A DNA stretch of 64,000 bases from Crambe crambe (lineage: Eukaryota; Porifera; Demospongiae; Poecilosclerida; Crambeidae). The notes below the pieces were generated by a model, which was not told where the DNA came from, did no database searches, and was given only the letters and a program-made list of their open reading frames with translations. Shown piece after piece: positions 1 through 11,206 of this stretch (the stretch's first letter is position 1; every line of letters begins with the position of its first letter). A program made the translations under genes and the position numbers. The stretch spans positions 1,612,001 through 1,676,000 of the forward strand of contig OZ004588.1 of the NCBI GenBank assembly GCA_963924555.1. Direction: 5' to 3'.

Positions 1-717
1 GGTGTCATAGTCAGGAGTGACTCTCTCAGGTGACTCCTGACTAGGTGTGGTATAATGTATGCTCATAAATTAATGAGACCAGTAGTAACTAACTAGGCTT
101 CAGTCTAATATGCTATTTTTGCTTATTATGCTTTTGAGCAATTCCTGAAAAATATTCTCCATTATACTCAAGTTATGCCCACTATTTAATATTATGGTTC
201 ATTAAACAAAGCCCAAAAGTCCATTAGTTCTAGATTTATTTTTTTGAGTCAGTAAGTCACAAACTGTACACATGACTAGTCAGTGGCAGTTGTATTGGAG
301 TAGGAGTGATAACTTTATAAGGATTGATCTTGTTAAGATTGATAATGCACATTCCCAGACAGTTGCTCCCAGAAGGTTATCTTTGAGGGATTGCTTACAC
401 TGCATGCATAGGGACTTTACTTACTATTTTTCCGAAATTAATATTCTAGCTTTATGCCTGATGGAGTACCTATTATGCTCAAGATTATGCCAGTATATTA
501 AGTTTGAGCCTAGTAGTAACACCAACTATGAGATACTGGGGTAAGGTGCCCAAACTTGTGTGCTGTATTATATAGATAGTGACGTAAAATGGGCATGGCT
601 AGGCTGGTTATTTCTGGGGCACTACAGTCCACCATTGTCTGGCTGGTTTGGGAATGAGATGGCAGTGGTGGTTTCTTTTTACTTCTTAAGAAGTACCCAT
701 CTTAATTGCACAGCCAG
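1..717. other. non-coding stretch, nothing recognised
   Basis: AT-rich sequence with only short open frames. None shows a recognisable domain, splice-bounded exon or repeat. It may be intron or upstream flank of the Death/GTPase gene. Confidence 0.4.
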
Positions 718-1402
718 GGCCGGATCCAGGATTTTTAGATAGGTGGGGTTGCAGGACTAGGAGCACACACACACTGGGTCATGGGGAAGGGTCAAGAAAG
801 AACAAGTTATTTGAAGGATCCATGTTGGCTTCACTTGCAGGCTGCCACTTCTTGAGCATTTGCTTCATAGTGCACAAATTTGGATCCAAGAAGTCCAAAA
901 TTTTCCCCAAATTTCCCTAAATGGCACACATCTCAAAAATTGCTAGCTAGCTATTACACTCAAACTGAAGTGACACATGCAAGGTCACAGGTGTTCATGA
1001 AGGAAATCACAGTTAGTATGCACTGAGTTATCTAATGTGTGACCTTGCAAATGAAAGCCAAAGTGTTCCAAAATTTAAAGTGCAAGTTCACAGGTGTGAA
1101 ATAAGGAAGTCTCAGTTAGTATCCACTGAGTTATCTAATGTGTGAACTTGCCAAACATATACATAGACTTGACCATAGCCTTAGATTATGATGGCAGTAG
1201 TAACCACATTAGTTAAGTTAGCTCATAATATGTTCCTCTAATTATACTACTTTAGAGCAGAAACACAAGAAAATAGATACGGCTAAGCAAGTAGGCGTGA
1301 TCAAATTGCATTAGCTATTATAGCTAGTGTATCATTTCATAGCTTGGGAACAAAGGGGAGGGGGGGTTGCAACCCCCTCAACCCCACCCCTGGATCTAGC
1401 CT
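718..1402. repeat. dispersed MITE-like repeat, copy 1
   Basis: The left end reads GGCCGGATCCAGG and the right end reads CCTGGATCTAGCC, an imperfect inverted pair. Inside, a block of about 90-100 bp is directly duplicated (about 965-1060 and 1079-1153; both copies share 'cactgagttatctaatgtgtg'-type sequence). A diverged second copy with the same internal order (cacacactgg...catgggg..., then 'ttggcttcact') lies at about 1951-2670. A further fragment of the end motif is near 1490-1550. No coding capacity was seen. Confidence 0.5.
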
Positions 1403-1950
1403 TGACAGCATTAGCAATGAAAATATAAAAATGGGTGTGGTTATGGGAGTGGTAGTAGGAGACCCACTATTAAGAAGTACCCTTTAGAAAATCCTGGATC
1501 CGCCACTGGATGGGGATCTCAACTTCACCCCTGGATCCAGGGATCCAGCCATGTGCCTGTTATAAGATGCCGCCATGTTGGTGTATAGGTGAAGGGTGTG
1601 TCTATGAGTATGAAGTGTCTGCTACAAGTCAACTCTGACTTCTTTTTAGTGTTAAAACATAATCTAACATACCAGCAACAGGACTCCTAAAGGCAAACTA
1701 GTACATTTCCCTTATACCATGTACACCAATATGGACAAGTCCAACATTATAGAAAGCCACACCTATTGCAACCTCTCTATAGGAACTAAGGAGATAGAAA
1801 TATCATACTGTCTGGAATTCATAGGCTCCTGCAGATTATGCTCAGATTTATACACAAGATTCTATTCTCAGATTCTCACTCTAGCCCCTATTATTCTTTC
1901 AATTGTACCCATTATTCCCAAAGATTCTCTTATACATAGCTATGGCAACA

Positions 1951-2670
1951 GGGCTGGATTTGGATTATTAAATAGATGGAGTTGCATGACTATGGGCACA
2001 CACTGGACCATGGGGGAGGGTGTGGGAAAGGGCATATATGGCATGGGAATTATTTGGAGGACCTGTATGTTGGCTTCACTGATAGTTTGCCACATTTTGA
2101 GCTTTTAAAGTTTGTGCATAAAATTGAATAATCCAAGTAGAGTAGTCTCCTATACCATAGATACATTTGTGTATGGTGTTACATTCCTGTGGGTTGTTAT
2201 AAACTAATGGTTTGTAACCTCAATACATAATCAAACCATGATAATAACATTGAGGTGCATGCCTATACCAACTATCCCTAATAATGTAGCAGTTATTTTT
2301 GCTGGCTTCTTCAAGCTTCTTCTTCAATTTTGTTCAGCTTCTTGCCCTATTCCACCACCTCTAAATGGCATGTGTGGTCAGTCATATGCTAGCATTTGTG
2401 TAGGTAAGGGGTGCACCACACCAAAATTATGACATCTTTGAAGTGACATATGCATGGAAATCAGTTTTTATGTACTAAGTTATAAAATGTGTGTCCTTGA
2501 AAGTGCAAGTCACTGTTTCTTACCACTTTGATGAAGTATGAAGTATATATAATTATTATGAAGTATTATTATTGTCAAAGTAGAAATGCACATGACCAAG
2601 CAAGTAGGTATGGTCAAAATCACTGTGCACTGTTTTAGGGGAGTGGGGGCCAACCACCCCCCCCAAATAT
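1951..2670. repeat. dispersed MITE-like repeat, copy 2 (diverged)
   Basis: It starts GGGCTGGATTTGG and follows the order of the repeat at 718-1402: a cacacactgg block, a 'tgttggcttcact' block, then the 'ttataaaatgtgtg' block and a G/C-rich end. It is more diverged than copy 1 and its right border is approximate. Confidence 0.4.
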
Positions 2671-2939
2671 GTTAGGGAAAGTCCAACTTTTGAACTTTGT
2701 GGATATCACCATCTTATTCACCCATAATCTCGACTGTGGGGTGTGTTGGGGTGTGCCAAATTAAACAGCTGTGGGTCCCTTTCCATAGGAGCTGCTGAGT
2801 CAGTTTGGGGAGTCCAAAACTCACGGATTTTCACCTGCTGAGCAATATGTATTGATATATTTTCACTAAGTTGTGGTTAATATGGGTACATCCCTGCTGA
2901 TATCTATTAATTAGTGTGTCATTGATATTTTGTTTGTAG

Positions 2940-3218
2940 CTCCTCCACTCAGCCTAAGCAATGTTGTTGCAGTCCTAAACAAACTTTCGTGGAGCCGTGT
3001 TGGTGAAATACTGAGAATCCCCGAGACTAAGTTAGATGCTATCAATATGGAGTGTGATACGGATGAGGAAAGACTTGTAGCCATTGTTAGGTACTGGTTA
3101 TTCAATGATGTGAATGCATCCTGGAGGAAACTTATATACCAGCTTGACTTTTTCCACTTCAAATGGGACCATTCAGATATAGCAGACAGGATACGGAAGT
3201 ATGCAGAGAAACTAACAG
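2940..3218 (+). CDS. Death-domain-like exon 1 (putative GTPase-Death gene)
   Basis: A 279-bp exon bounded by a ttgtag acceptor and an ACAG|gttagt donor, encoding about 93 residues. It starts in phase 1 (CT CCT CCA CTC) and ends in phase 1, so it is frame-symmetric. The peptide has the six-helix Death look: WSRVGEILRI, then a TKLDAI helix, then ERLVAIVRYWLFND, then SWRKLIYQLD. The W in 'WLFND' and in 'SWRKL' are the usual core tryptophans. Death domains mediate homotypic protein-protein contacts in apoptotic and innate signalling. Exons at 9389, 16365 and 25008 have the same phase and fold signature, so I infer one gene leading to the GTPase exon at 22740. The first exon and promoter were not found. 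It could instead be a decayed orphan exon; there are no stops in frame. Confidence 0.6.
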
Positions 3219-3847
3219 GTTAGTGAGAGCTTCAAACATATTGACATATGTACATGAATAGGTTGCATGTGCAGTTAAAACATTGCTGCTGTTCTGTTCC
3301 ACAGGACTCAGTTGTATTATCTCTAATCTCCATGACGTTTTACATAATTACATAATTATATCTGCTGAGTCAGCTATATCATTGTAACTACTTGACTGCT
3401 GCACATGCTGAGACCCATGCCCAGTTGTTAAGAGTAGAGACTCAAAGTCTGTAGTACATGTAACAAAGTTTAATTTTTTGCTTGTCAATTTCATTGCACT
3501 ATTACATTCACTCTGACCCTTGAAGTTAATGAGTTATGTATGTAACTCTTTACTGGTATAAAATAGAGTCTTATAGTAGCCACCATTAGAACCAACATGT
3601 ATATAATCAGCTCTCTGCTGATGTCTGAAATCAGTCTGGAATCAACAAAGTTATACTGTAGTTCCAGAAATTTCCAAGTTGAAACATTTCACTTTTTTTT
3701 TTTAATTTTGGAAACATTATATACAGCATCCAAAAATTTTCAACAATGAATTGTTATTGCATCAGATGTGCATGAATTAGAGTTCGACTAGTTACTGCAT
3801 GTATGTATGTAATGGCAGAGTCCGTGGCTGAGTCACAATGTGAGATG
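3219..3847. other. intronic sequence, nothing recognised
   Basis: It follows the donor of the Death-like exon. It is AT-rich, with a T-run at about 3692-3702, and has no recognisable element or exon. Confidence 0.4.
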
Positions 3848-4188
3848 GATTCCTGCATCAGAGGCTATCATGAATACAGAGCAATATGGACAGCAGCTAT
3901 TGGAGTCTCTTTGTTGTATTAGGGGAGCCTACTAATACAATAGATCAATACGCTGTTGCTGTAATTAGAAGTGGACTAGTTGTTGGACATTTGCCTAAGA
4001 AGATTTCAAGAGTTTGCTCACTTTTTTTGAGGAGAGGAGGTACCATATATTGTATAGTCACCAACACCAGGAGATATTCCGCAGACCTCCCTCAAGGTGG
4101 ATTAGAGATCCCCTGTACTTTGCATTTTGAAGGGATCAATTCTTTGAGAAGACGCTTAAAAAAATGCATGCCCAATCTCAATTCATAA
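3848..4188 (+). pseudogene. HIRAN-domain-like coding remnant, frameshifted
   Basis: From 3848 one frame reads DSCIRGYHEYRAIWTAAIG, then runs into a stop. The next frame, from about 3912, carries on with EPTNTIDQYAVAVIRSG, VGHLPKKISRVCSLFLRRGG and RRYSADLPQGGLEIPCTL before a stop at 4188. This order (E-x-N-x-x-D-x-YAVAV, VGHLP, then a basic LFLRRGG stretch) is typical of HIRAN domains, which in other proteins bind DNA ends or stalled forks. A one-base frameshift at about 3905-3912 splits the domain, so it is a pseudogene. The 3' half is repeated at about 4826-4965. It converges on a pogo-type transposase remnant on the opposite strand, and both lie in the same duplicated block, so I infer that both belonged to one transposon. 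Confidence 0.6.
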
Positions 4189-5607
4189 TCAGTACTTAAA
4201 TCATTGTTTTCATCTGCTAAAATTATATTATAAAAGTTACTACCGTACAGCGGTTTTTAAAAAAATATTTCGTTACGTAAAGAATTACGTAAAGGATTAC
4301 AGTAGTCTTTTATTCGGTATGGTACGATTATTTTAGCGCATGTACAACAATATCTACGGACTTCGCTTCACAGCTGCTTTTTCACTGGCTTGCATACTAT
4401 TCTTTGCCTTCATTTCTTCAGGTATAGCCCTCTTCGTAATCGTGGCGACTTCTTAAGTGATGGAATCTAGCTAGCTAAGAAGAAAGTGGACCAGAAGGTT
4501 ATGTAAGTTACATATATTGCATGCTGTAGTTGAATGTACGAACATCTACATGTGGCTAAATGGTGGCTTTTTATTGGAAATAGAAAATTTTTCGATAGAC
4601 TGATTACTGAACCGAATTTTTATTCCCACCAAGATTATCCCGCTGCAAGGTACACATTAAGTACATCAATCAATCACTGTTCACATCCACTTCTTCTATC
4701 TCTGAATCTTCCACACCAAGTGCTTTATTGTCAACATCAAGTGCTTGACATATTTCAGCTTCGTTCACTATGAATGACCGATTATCAGCAATGTGCTGAA
4801 CTGTCTTGACAAGCCATATTATACAATATTGTATAGTTACCAACACCAGGAGATATTCCGCAGACCTCCCTCAAGGTGGACTAGAGATCCCCGTAGCTAC
4901 TTTGCATTTTGAAGGGATCAATTCTTTGAGTAGACACTTAAAAAAATGCATGCCCAATCTCAATTCATAATCAGTACTTAAATCATCTGCTAAAATTATA
5001 ATATTATAAAAGTTACTACCGTACAGCGGTTTTTTTTTATATTTCGTTAATCATCAAAGGACAATACAGATGAAGAATTTATACGGTAGTCTTTTATTCG
5101 GTATGGTAAGATTATTTTAGCGCATGTACAACAATATCTACGGACTTCGATTCACAGCTGCTTTTTCACTGGCTTGCATACTATTCTTTGCCTTCATTTC
5201 TTCAGGTATAGCCCTCTTCGCAATCGTGGCGACTTCTTAAGTGATGGAATCTAGCTAGCTAAGAAGAAAGTGTACCAGAAGGTTATGTAAGTTACATATA
5301 CTGCATGCTGTAGTTGAATGTATGAACGTCTACATGTGGCTAAACGGTGGCTTTATATTGGAAATAGAAAATTTTTCGATAGACTGATTACTGAAATTAC
5401 CGAATTTTTATTCCCACCAAGATTATCCCGCTGCAAGGTACACATTAAGTACATCAATCAATCACTGTTCACATCCACTTCTTCTATCTCTGAATCTTCC
5501 ACACCAAGTGCTTTATTGTCAACATCAAGTGCTTGACATATTTCAGCTTCGTTCACTATGAATGACCGATTATCAGCAATGTGCTGAACTGTCTTGACAA
5601 GCCATTT
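4043..5607. repeat. tandem duplication, two units of about 0.78 kb
   Basis: Unit 1 (about 4043-4817) and unit 2 (about 4826-5607) align throughout with an offset of 782-790 bp and only small differences. Shared landmarks are 'ccaacaccaggagatattcc' (4060 and 4841), 'cgcatgtacaacaatatcta' (4337 and 5121) and 'gattatcccgctgcaaggta' (4634 and 5420). Each unit contains the 3' half of the HIRAN-like remnant (+) and the C-terminal end of the transposase remnant (-). The repeat arose after both genes were in place. Confidence 0.85.
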
Positions 5608-6345
5608 GGAACCAAGTTCTTTCATAGCTGGTAAACATAGGTCAGCAGGTTCCAATCTTGATCCAACTGCTCTGCTATTTGACTTGAATACCAGTCTTGA
5701 AATTTTTGCTGAAGAAAATCCTTCACAGGCTTATTAACAGAGATGTCCATTGGCTGTAATAAATCTGTGGTATTAGCAGGCAACAAACAAACATGAATAG
5801 AATTCTCTTCAAGAATAGCATTAACACATGGAGTGATTTGACCTTTAAAATTATCCATAATCACAAGGGCAGACTTGTCTTCCCCCAAATTGTCTCTTTG
5901 CTTTTCAACATATGGAATGATTATGGGTTTGATGTATTGAAACATCGTTTCTTCATTTGACCAATGTTTGGGTGAATGTGTAATATCCCAGTCACTCGGA
6001 AATTTGAAATGAGGGTGTTGAATGGGGGTGACAATGGTTTGTCTTGACAGTGGAAGTGACATCATTTAGAAATTCCTTCTTCAACTGTGAAAAATTGGCA
6101 ACACTAAATTTGTTCTTTGTTGTAGTGGCTTTTCACTGGACAAATTCCATCCACACAAGAAGTGAATTCGCCCATGGTCTGTAGCCACCAAACTCTTCTA
6201 ACTTGAACTTGTCATATGTCATCACAATACCTCGAGCAGCAGCAACAACAATACATGCAGATACAACACCTCCAGCTTCTCTCAGTTTCAGCAGATATGC
6301 TTGCACAACCATTGTTACAGGGTGGAATGTCCCCCTCTTAGAATG
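5458..6345 (-). pseudogene. pogo/Tigger-like DDE transposase, internally deleted and frameshifted
   Basis: Read on the minus strand from 6345: a helix-turn-helix-like stretch with LREAGGVVSACIVVAAARGI, then GGYRPWANSLL, KNKFSVANFSQLKKEF, then the DDE core HFKFPSDWDITHS, ALVIMDNFKGQ (catalytic D), LLPANTTDLLQPMDISVNK and FQDWYSSQI, ending with LGSKWLVKTVQHIADN. These are standard landmarks of pogo/Tigger-type Tc1-mariner transposases. Between 'KKEFLNDV' and 'HPHFKF' roughly 70-90 residues of the usual core are missing, which would include the first catalytic aspartate. Frame changes occur near 6065 and near 5640. It cannot encode a working enzyme. The C-terminal 160 bp is repeated at about 4650-4817. 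Confidence 0.75.
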
Positions 6346-6500
6346 ACCCGGGGGTCATTTTACCCTAGGGTGAAGTGACCTGGGGTCACTCTAACCTAGG
6401 CTGGAATGACCCCCCTGGGTCACTCAGCCCTAGGGTATATTGATCCTAGGATGTAGTGACCCCCTGGGTCACTTTGCCCTTTGGTATAATGACCCCTCCC
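6335..6500. repeat. GGGTCACT/CCTAGG palindrome cluster 1
   Basis: Three to four units of roughly 46 bp alternate GACC...GGTCA(C/T)T half-palindromes with CCTAGGGT motifs. The cluster starts at the 5' end of the transposase remnant. A related cluster in the same orientation lies at 7338-7450. The pair encloses 6501-7337. Confidence 0.6.
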
Positions 6501-6842
6501 TCCCCGTCTCTACATAGGATGTGGAATTAGACAATCAAATCAATTATTTTGGTGAACATCAAAACCACTTGATACTTTTTTTCTTCCATGCTGCTGCTGG
6601 TGCTGTGACACATTGCTTATGAGTCTTGGCATGAGCTGCAACTGATCATTTTCCATATTCAGTTACAAATAAATCTCACTGCCGAACTTGAGCTTTTTTC
6701 TAGTTTTTCTGCTGTGGAAATGATGTCAGTGCTGATTTTCTAACAGTTGAAAAGATGCTTCCGAAACTTGTGTAATATATGCAACAGACCAAACAATCAC
6801 TGCCATTACCCTGAATTTTTGTACATTGACGAAACATATATC

Positions 6843-7145
6843 CAGTGGAGTAGGAATAGGAAATTTATCTGGGGGAGGGGGGCAGGGACAATAATAAGTT
6901 AATCACAGTAATAGCAACAAAATTCAATCCTTCTGTCATTAAATTGAACATATGCATTAGAAAACAGTCAGCAAGCAGCAGTGAAATTGCTGACATCACA
7001 CTGCAATGACATGTAATTGCTTGGTGCTTGGTCTTACTTTCAATATACTGTTCATATTTGGGGGGGGGGGGCAGTGCCTCTCCATCTATAGTATTGGGAG
7101 CAGTGCCTCCCCTGCCGCCCCTCTCCCCCCATTCCTACTCTACTG
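6843..7145. mobile_element. MITE-like element, about 303 bp
   Basis: The ends are CAGTGGAGTAGGAATAGG on the left and, as reverse complement, CAGTAGAGTAGGAATGG on the right. Next to them lie G-rich (left) and C-rich (right) subterminal tracts, including 'gcagtgcctc' repeats. No open frame of note. The target duplication is unclear. Confidence 0.5.
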
Positions 7146-7337
7146 TCTGATATCATAAATATAGTCTCCCGGGCCAATCCTTTACCAAAATACACCTCCT
7201 GCCGTGCTTCTATCAACGGAAACTGTTGATATTAAATTAGCCAGGGGCTACAAAAAAACTGTAAAGAAATATTGTTCTGTGATCATGAAGTGCCGAATAC
7301 TTATTAGAGCATGCGCAACTCACATGTACACTTTACT

Positions 7338-7450
7338 TATGTGGGGGTCACTTGACCCTGAGGGGGGTCATTTAACCCTAGATTGGAGTGACCTCCGGGT
7401 CACTACACCCTAGGGTAGAATGACCGGGGGTCACTATACCCTCCGACACC
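7338..7450. repeat. GGGTCACT/CCTAGG palindrome cluster 2
   Basis: GGGGGTCACTTGACCC, GGGGGTCATTTAACCC, GTGACCTCCGGGTCAC and CCTAGGGT follow one another. It has the same grammar as the cluster at 6335-6500, and both end with a similar 'accc-tcc...-c-gt(c/a)tcta(c/a)ata' tail. Confidence 0.6.
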
Positions 7451-9388
7451 GTATCTAAATAGTCCCCCAGCAAAAGTGGCCTACCACGCTTTCTTTCAGG
7501 AAGCTCATCCACTCATTATTACCTGTTTTCTGTTTCTCTCTCACACTTTCAAGGTAGTCCTTGATCGAGATGGTACTACTGTTGATTTTCACCCTCAACT
7601 TTCAAGAGAAATGTGCTGCTGCCATGCTGACTGCATATCTGCCCAATCCTTAGGACTATATCTGAATTAATAGAATTGTCATCTTTTTCCTAAGCTAGCT
7701 TAGCTACCTACGTAAGTATATACTTCATGTATGGACCACGTTTTTTCTGTTTCTTAGCTTCACCCATCACTTTGTCCACTTCCTTATTAGCGAGTGCTAC
7801 TGCCCTCAAGGTCATAATGTTGGATAAAGATCCACTGGGGCTTGGAAGTCCATCCTTAGCCTTGAAATACTTCCGTAAAGACATGTCTCGAGTATGTCAG
7901 AGCCACGTGTTACCATAATTTAAATTTTCATACAAATATAATTTCTGGTAAATAGTTTTATTCAGACAATTTAATTTCGGAATATTTCCAACTTCCAAAA
8001 ATATTTAATTTGAATTTTTCTGGAACTACAGTAATTAGTATCAATACTCTAAGTGCTAAGTAGATTTTTCAGAGCTATCTAGATCTTGGGGTTAGTAGGT
8101 GAATGCACTACACATACAGAAAGAGACCAAAGAGCATTATAGAAATCCAATAGTCACTGAAAGGACAACAAAGAGGTTCTATGTAACTGAAGTTATTCTG
8201 TAATGTATGGAAATGAGTTGTCTCACATAGCCAGCCTCTTGATTACAACACTGAGATCACTAGCATATGTTAGGAAAGGCTATCATAGAGGTTTTGTCCC
8301 TAGGACCAGAAGAGGTGTGATTGAGTGAATTTCTCTAATACAATTTCTTTCTTATTTCTTGGCTAGCAATAGTCATGCAAAATGTTAAATTTTAATAATA
8401 AGGTCAGTCAGTCCTATTGAAGAGAGCTTCAAGAAATGTGAACAAAAAGAGACTTGCTGTATTCTATATTCTGGGGGAAAGTTTAGTATTATTTTGGACA
8501 ACATCTAGGGGATGAAATTTCCTTTACACCTCCCCCCCTTATGGTTAGTTAGACACAAGAATTAGGTAGTTTGAGATTTCCATGCAATGGTTAACAGTGA
8601 CTTCTAAACGTTTGACCTCGTAACTTCCCCTCTAAGTCGAAAATCCTCTTATCTGTATGCTTTGGTACATTATGAAAGAGCCACCTTTGGAAAAGCTGGA
8701 CCATCCACAGCTACTTTAATTAGGTATTGTGTCTCTGAGAGTTTGAGCTGAGCATTTGCATGTGATGATTATTTTACATATACACCATAGAATATGTGGT
8801 TCATGACTGTCAGTTCAGCAGACTAGATCCACCCTTACATGCTCTTACCTGTACAGAAACTATTATGTGTGTCTATAATTGATTTGTATTTAAAATCATT
8901 GAGTGGGAAATGGGAGTGGTTATGGGAGGAGTATTTTAGTTCCTCCTCAAAGAAGAATCACATGCCTTCACTTTTTTTAGATTCACCTACTGAGCATACA
9001 AAGTCACAAAAATGGCCTACAATATGAGTGCATAATTTGTTTACTGTGCAATGAAGACATGTGAACTTGACCAAACCCATTTCTTGCATGTTAGTGATGC
9101 TATTCTGCAATCAAGTGAATGGCTACACAAGACATGGAAGTGAGGGGATCATGCTTTTAGCTAAGTAGGAACCTCACCTTTTAAGTAGCCTAATAGATCC
9201 ATTGATAGCATAAACTTCCCCTCCCCACATTGATTATTAATTGTATTATCCTCAAACATATACACACCCACACACAAACATCCCAGTACCTCACTCTCTA
9301 TATGGAACCCTCCATGGTGCTTTACTAGTACTGTAAATTCTGTGGGTGTGTCTTATCTGAGGTAATAGAAGTGTTTGTGTCCTCCCAG
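7451..9388. other. long intron/spacer, nothing recognised
   Basis: About 1.9 kb of AT-rich sequence with short random frames only. A degraded 'ccccctggac'-style C-rich patch is near 8528. No domain-bearing exon or complete element was found. Confidence 0.4.
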
Positions 9389-9622
9389 ACCCCAGCCTCA
9401 CCTCTCACAGTTTGCTGGCTGCTCTGGATACTGTGGGGGACTATGACTTGGATGTTGTACTTGAGATACCAATGAAGAAGAGGAGGTCACGTGATGACAG
9501 TATAAAATACTACATCGACACTCATCCAAACGCTGGATGGAATGACCTGGCTAGGAGTCTTATCAGGAAGGAACAGCACAGCGCTCTTGAGAAAATTAAG
9601 GGGAATGTTACAGCTGATAAAG
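9389..9622 (+). CDS. Death-domain-like exon 2
   Basis: A 234-bp exon between a ctcccag acceptor and a GATAAAG|gtaagt donor, phase 1 at both ends, 78 codons. The peptide runs from 'SLTSHSLLAALDTV' through DYDLDVVLEIPMKKRR, DDSIKYYIDTHPNAGWNDLA and RSLIRKEQHSALEKIK. The pattern of a helix ending in 'LEIP', a YY-x-x-x-P turn, W-x-x-LA and a final ALEKIK helix matches Death-fold modules. The exon at 16365 begins with a closely related 'xPSLT' start. It is shorter than the other two modules. Stop-free and with good splice borders, so probably functional. Confidence 0.65.
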
Positions 9623-9863
9623 GTAAGTGTGTACATACTAAGTGAGGCAAGGGTGAATATAGTCATGTGATTGGTCAACAGTGGATACTCTTATGAATAA
9701 ATGACTCTCCAAGTTCAGATAAATATGTTTTTCTCACTAGAACACATTCCACCATGTATCCACCACTCCAGAGTGTACACACTCCAAAATACACTTTTCT
9801 AAGTTAAGAACACGCTCCTTATAAAGTAAAGTTTTCCCAGTATCTGCCAATATGTGGTAGTCC

Positions 9864-10157
9864 CAGGGTTTCATACAGCAGATAGGGAAAGGGGAGAAAC
9901 CCCCCTCTGATTAAAATTCCCCCTAAACAAATAATTACTTAATGTGTCTAAAAAATAGTAATCCTGAAAAGGAAACTATCTTCCCTTCCACAGGTAATTG
10001 TACATGAAGTGGATTCATAATGCAGTCACAACTTTGCTTTGAATTTTAAGTGTACATGACAGTTGTAGAAAGTAAAGTGGGTGTGGTTACTTTTTTCTCA
10101 CACAGGCATGCCAATATGCATAGTCCACCATGTATCCAAATTCCTGTATGAAACCTG
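9864..10157. mobile_element. MITE, about 294 bp, CAGGGTTTCATA ends
   Basis: Terminal inverted repeats are CAGGGTTTCATACAG on the left and CTGTATGAAACCTG on the right. A second copy lies in opposite orientation at 39487-39773 and shares internal sequence ('tcctgaaaaggaaactatct' here, its complement there). A truncated relative of the left end is near 27448. Both full copies contain C/G-rich subterminal tracts. Non-coding. Confidence 0.7.
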
Positions 10158-10175
10158 CCCAGTGTGTCTACCACA

Positions 10176-10985
10176 GTATGGAGGTCCCAGTGTATCCACC
10201 ACTATGTGGAGGTCCCAGTGTGTCCACTACTATGTGGAGGTCCCAGTGTGTCCTCCACTATGTGGAGGTCCCAGTGTGTCCACCACTATGTGGAGGTCCC
10301 AGTGTGTCCACCACTATGTGGAGGTCCCAGTGTGTCCACCACTATGTGGAGGTCCCAGTGTGTCCACATAGTGGAGGTCCCAGTGTGTCCACCACTATGT
10401 AGAGGTCCCAGTGTGTCCACCACTACGTGGAGGTCCCAGTGTGTCCTCCACTACGTGGAGGTCCCAGTGTGTCCACCACTACGTGGAGGTCCCAGTGTGT
10501 CCACCACTACGTGGAGGTCCCAGTGTGTCCTCCACTACGTGGAGGTCCCAGTGTGTCCACCACTATGTGGAGGTCCCAGTGTGTCCACCACTACGTGGAG
10601 GTACAATGTGTGTCCACCACTATCAGTGTGTCTACCACTATGTGGAGGTTCCAGTGTGTCCACCACTATGTGGAGGTCCCAGTGTGTCCACCACTATGTG
10701 GAGGTTCCAGTGTGTCCACCACTATGTGGAGGTCCCAGTGTGTCCAGCACTATGTGGAGGTCCCAGTGTGTCCACCACTATGTGGAGGTTCCAGTGTGTC
10801 CACCACTATGTGGAGGTCCCAGTGTGTCCACCACTATGTGGAGGTTCCAGTGTGTCCACCACTATGTGGAGGTCCCAGTGTGTCCAGCACTATGTGGAGG
10901 TCCCAGTGTGTCCACCACTATGTGGAGGTTCCAGTGTGTCCACCACTATGTGGAGGTCCCACCACTATGTGGAGGTTCCAGTGTA
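10176..10985. repeat. 28-bp minisatellite, about 29 copies
   Basis: The unit is tgtggaggtcccagtgtgtc plus caccacta (28 bp), repeated across about 810 bp. Variants are tatg/tacg, ggtccc/ggttcc and caccac/cagcac/ctccac. From 10649 the ggttcc variant recurs at 10649, 10705, 10789, 10845 and 10929, spaced 56, 84, 56 and 84 bp. This is a 140-bp (five-unit) higher-order repeat present twice. Because 28 is not a multiple of 3 and no stop occurs in the unit, all three forward frames stay open. The resulting ORFs are artefacts of the repeat. Confidence 0.95.
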
Positions 10986-11206
10986 CTTGTATATAGCAGT
11001 GGAATTGATGTGTACAGAGTTTTGCAAGTTGCTTGTCACATTGTAAAATGCTAATACGAAAGTTATGACAACTAAATCAACAATGTAGTATAGCTGAATA
11101 GAAAGGGCATTTACATGTAATTTTACCATCATGTGACTGTCATGCATCAGCCAAATAGCCAGGTACTGTGTACAAGTCTGTGTAGCTAACTATGTCCTAC
11201 TACCAG

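Noticed and set aside
10176-10985. CRISPR-like regular repeats
   Set aside because: There are no unique spacers, the repeats are contiguous, and the genome is eukaryotic. It is a minisatellite.
10164-11054. Long repetitive open frames over the minisatellite (about 190-296 codons)
   Set aside because: They exist in all three forward frames because the 28-bp unit has no stop. There is no domain, start context or splice support.
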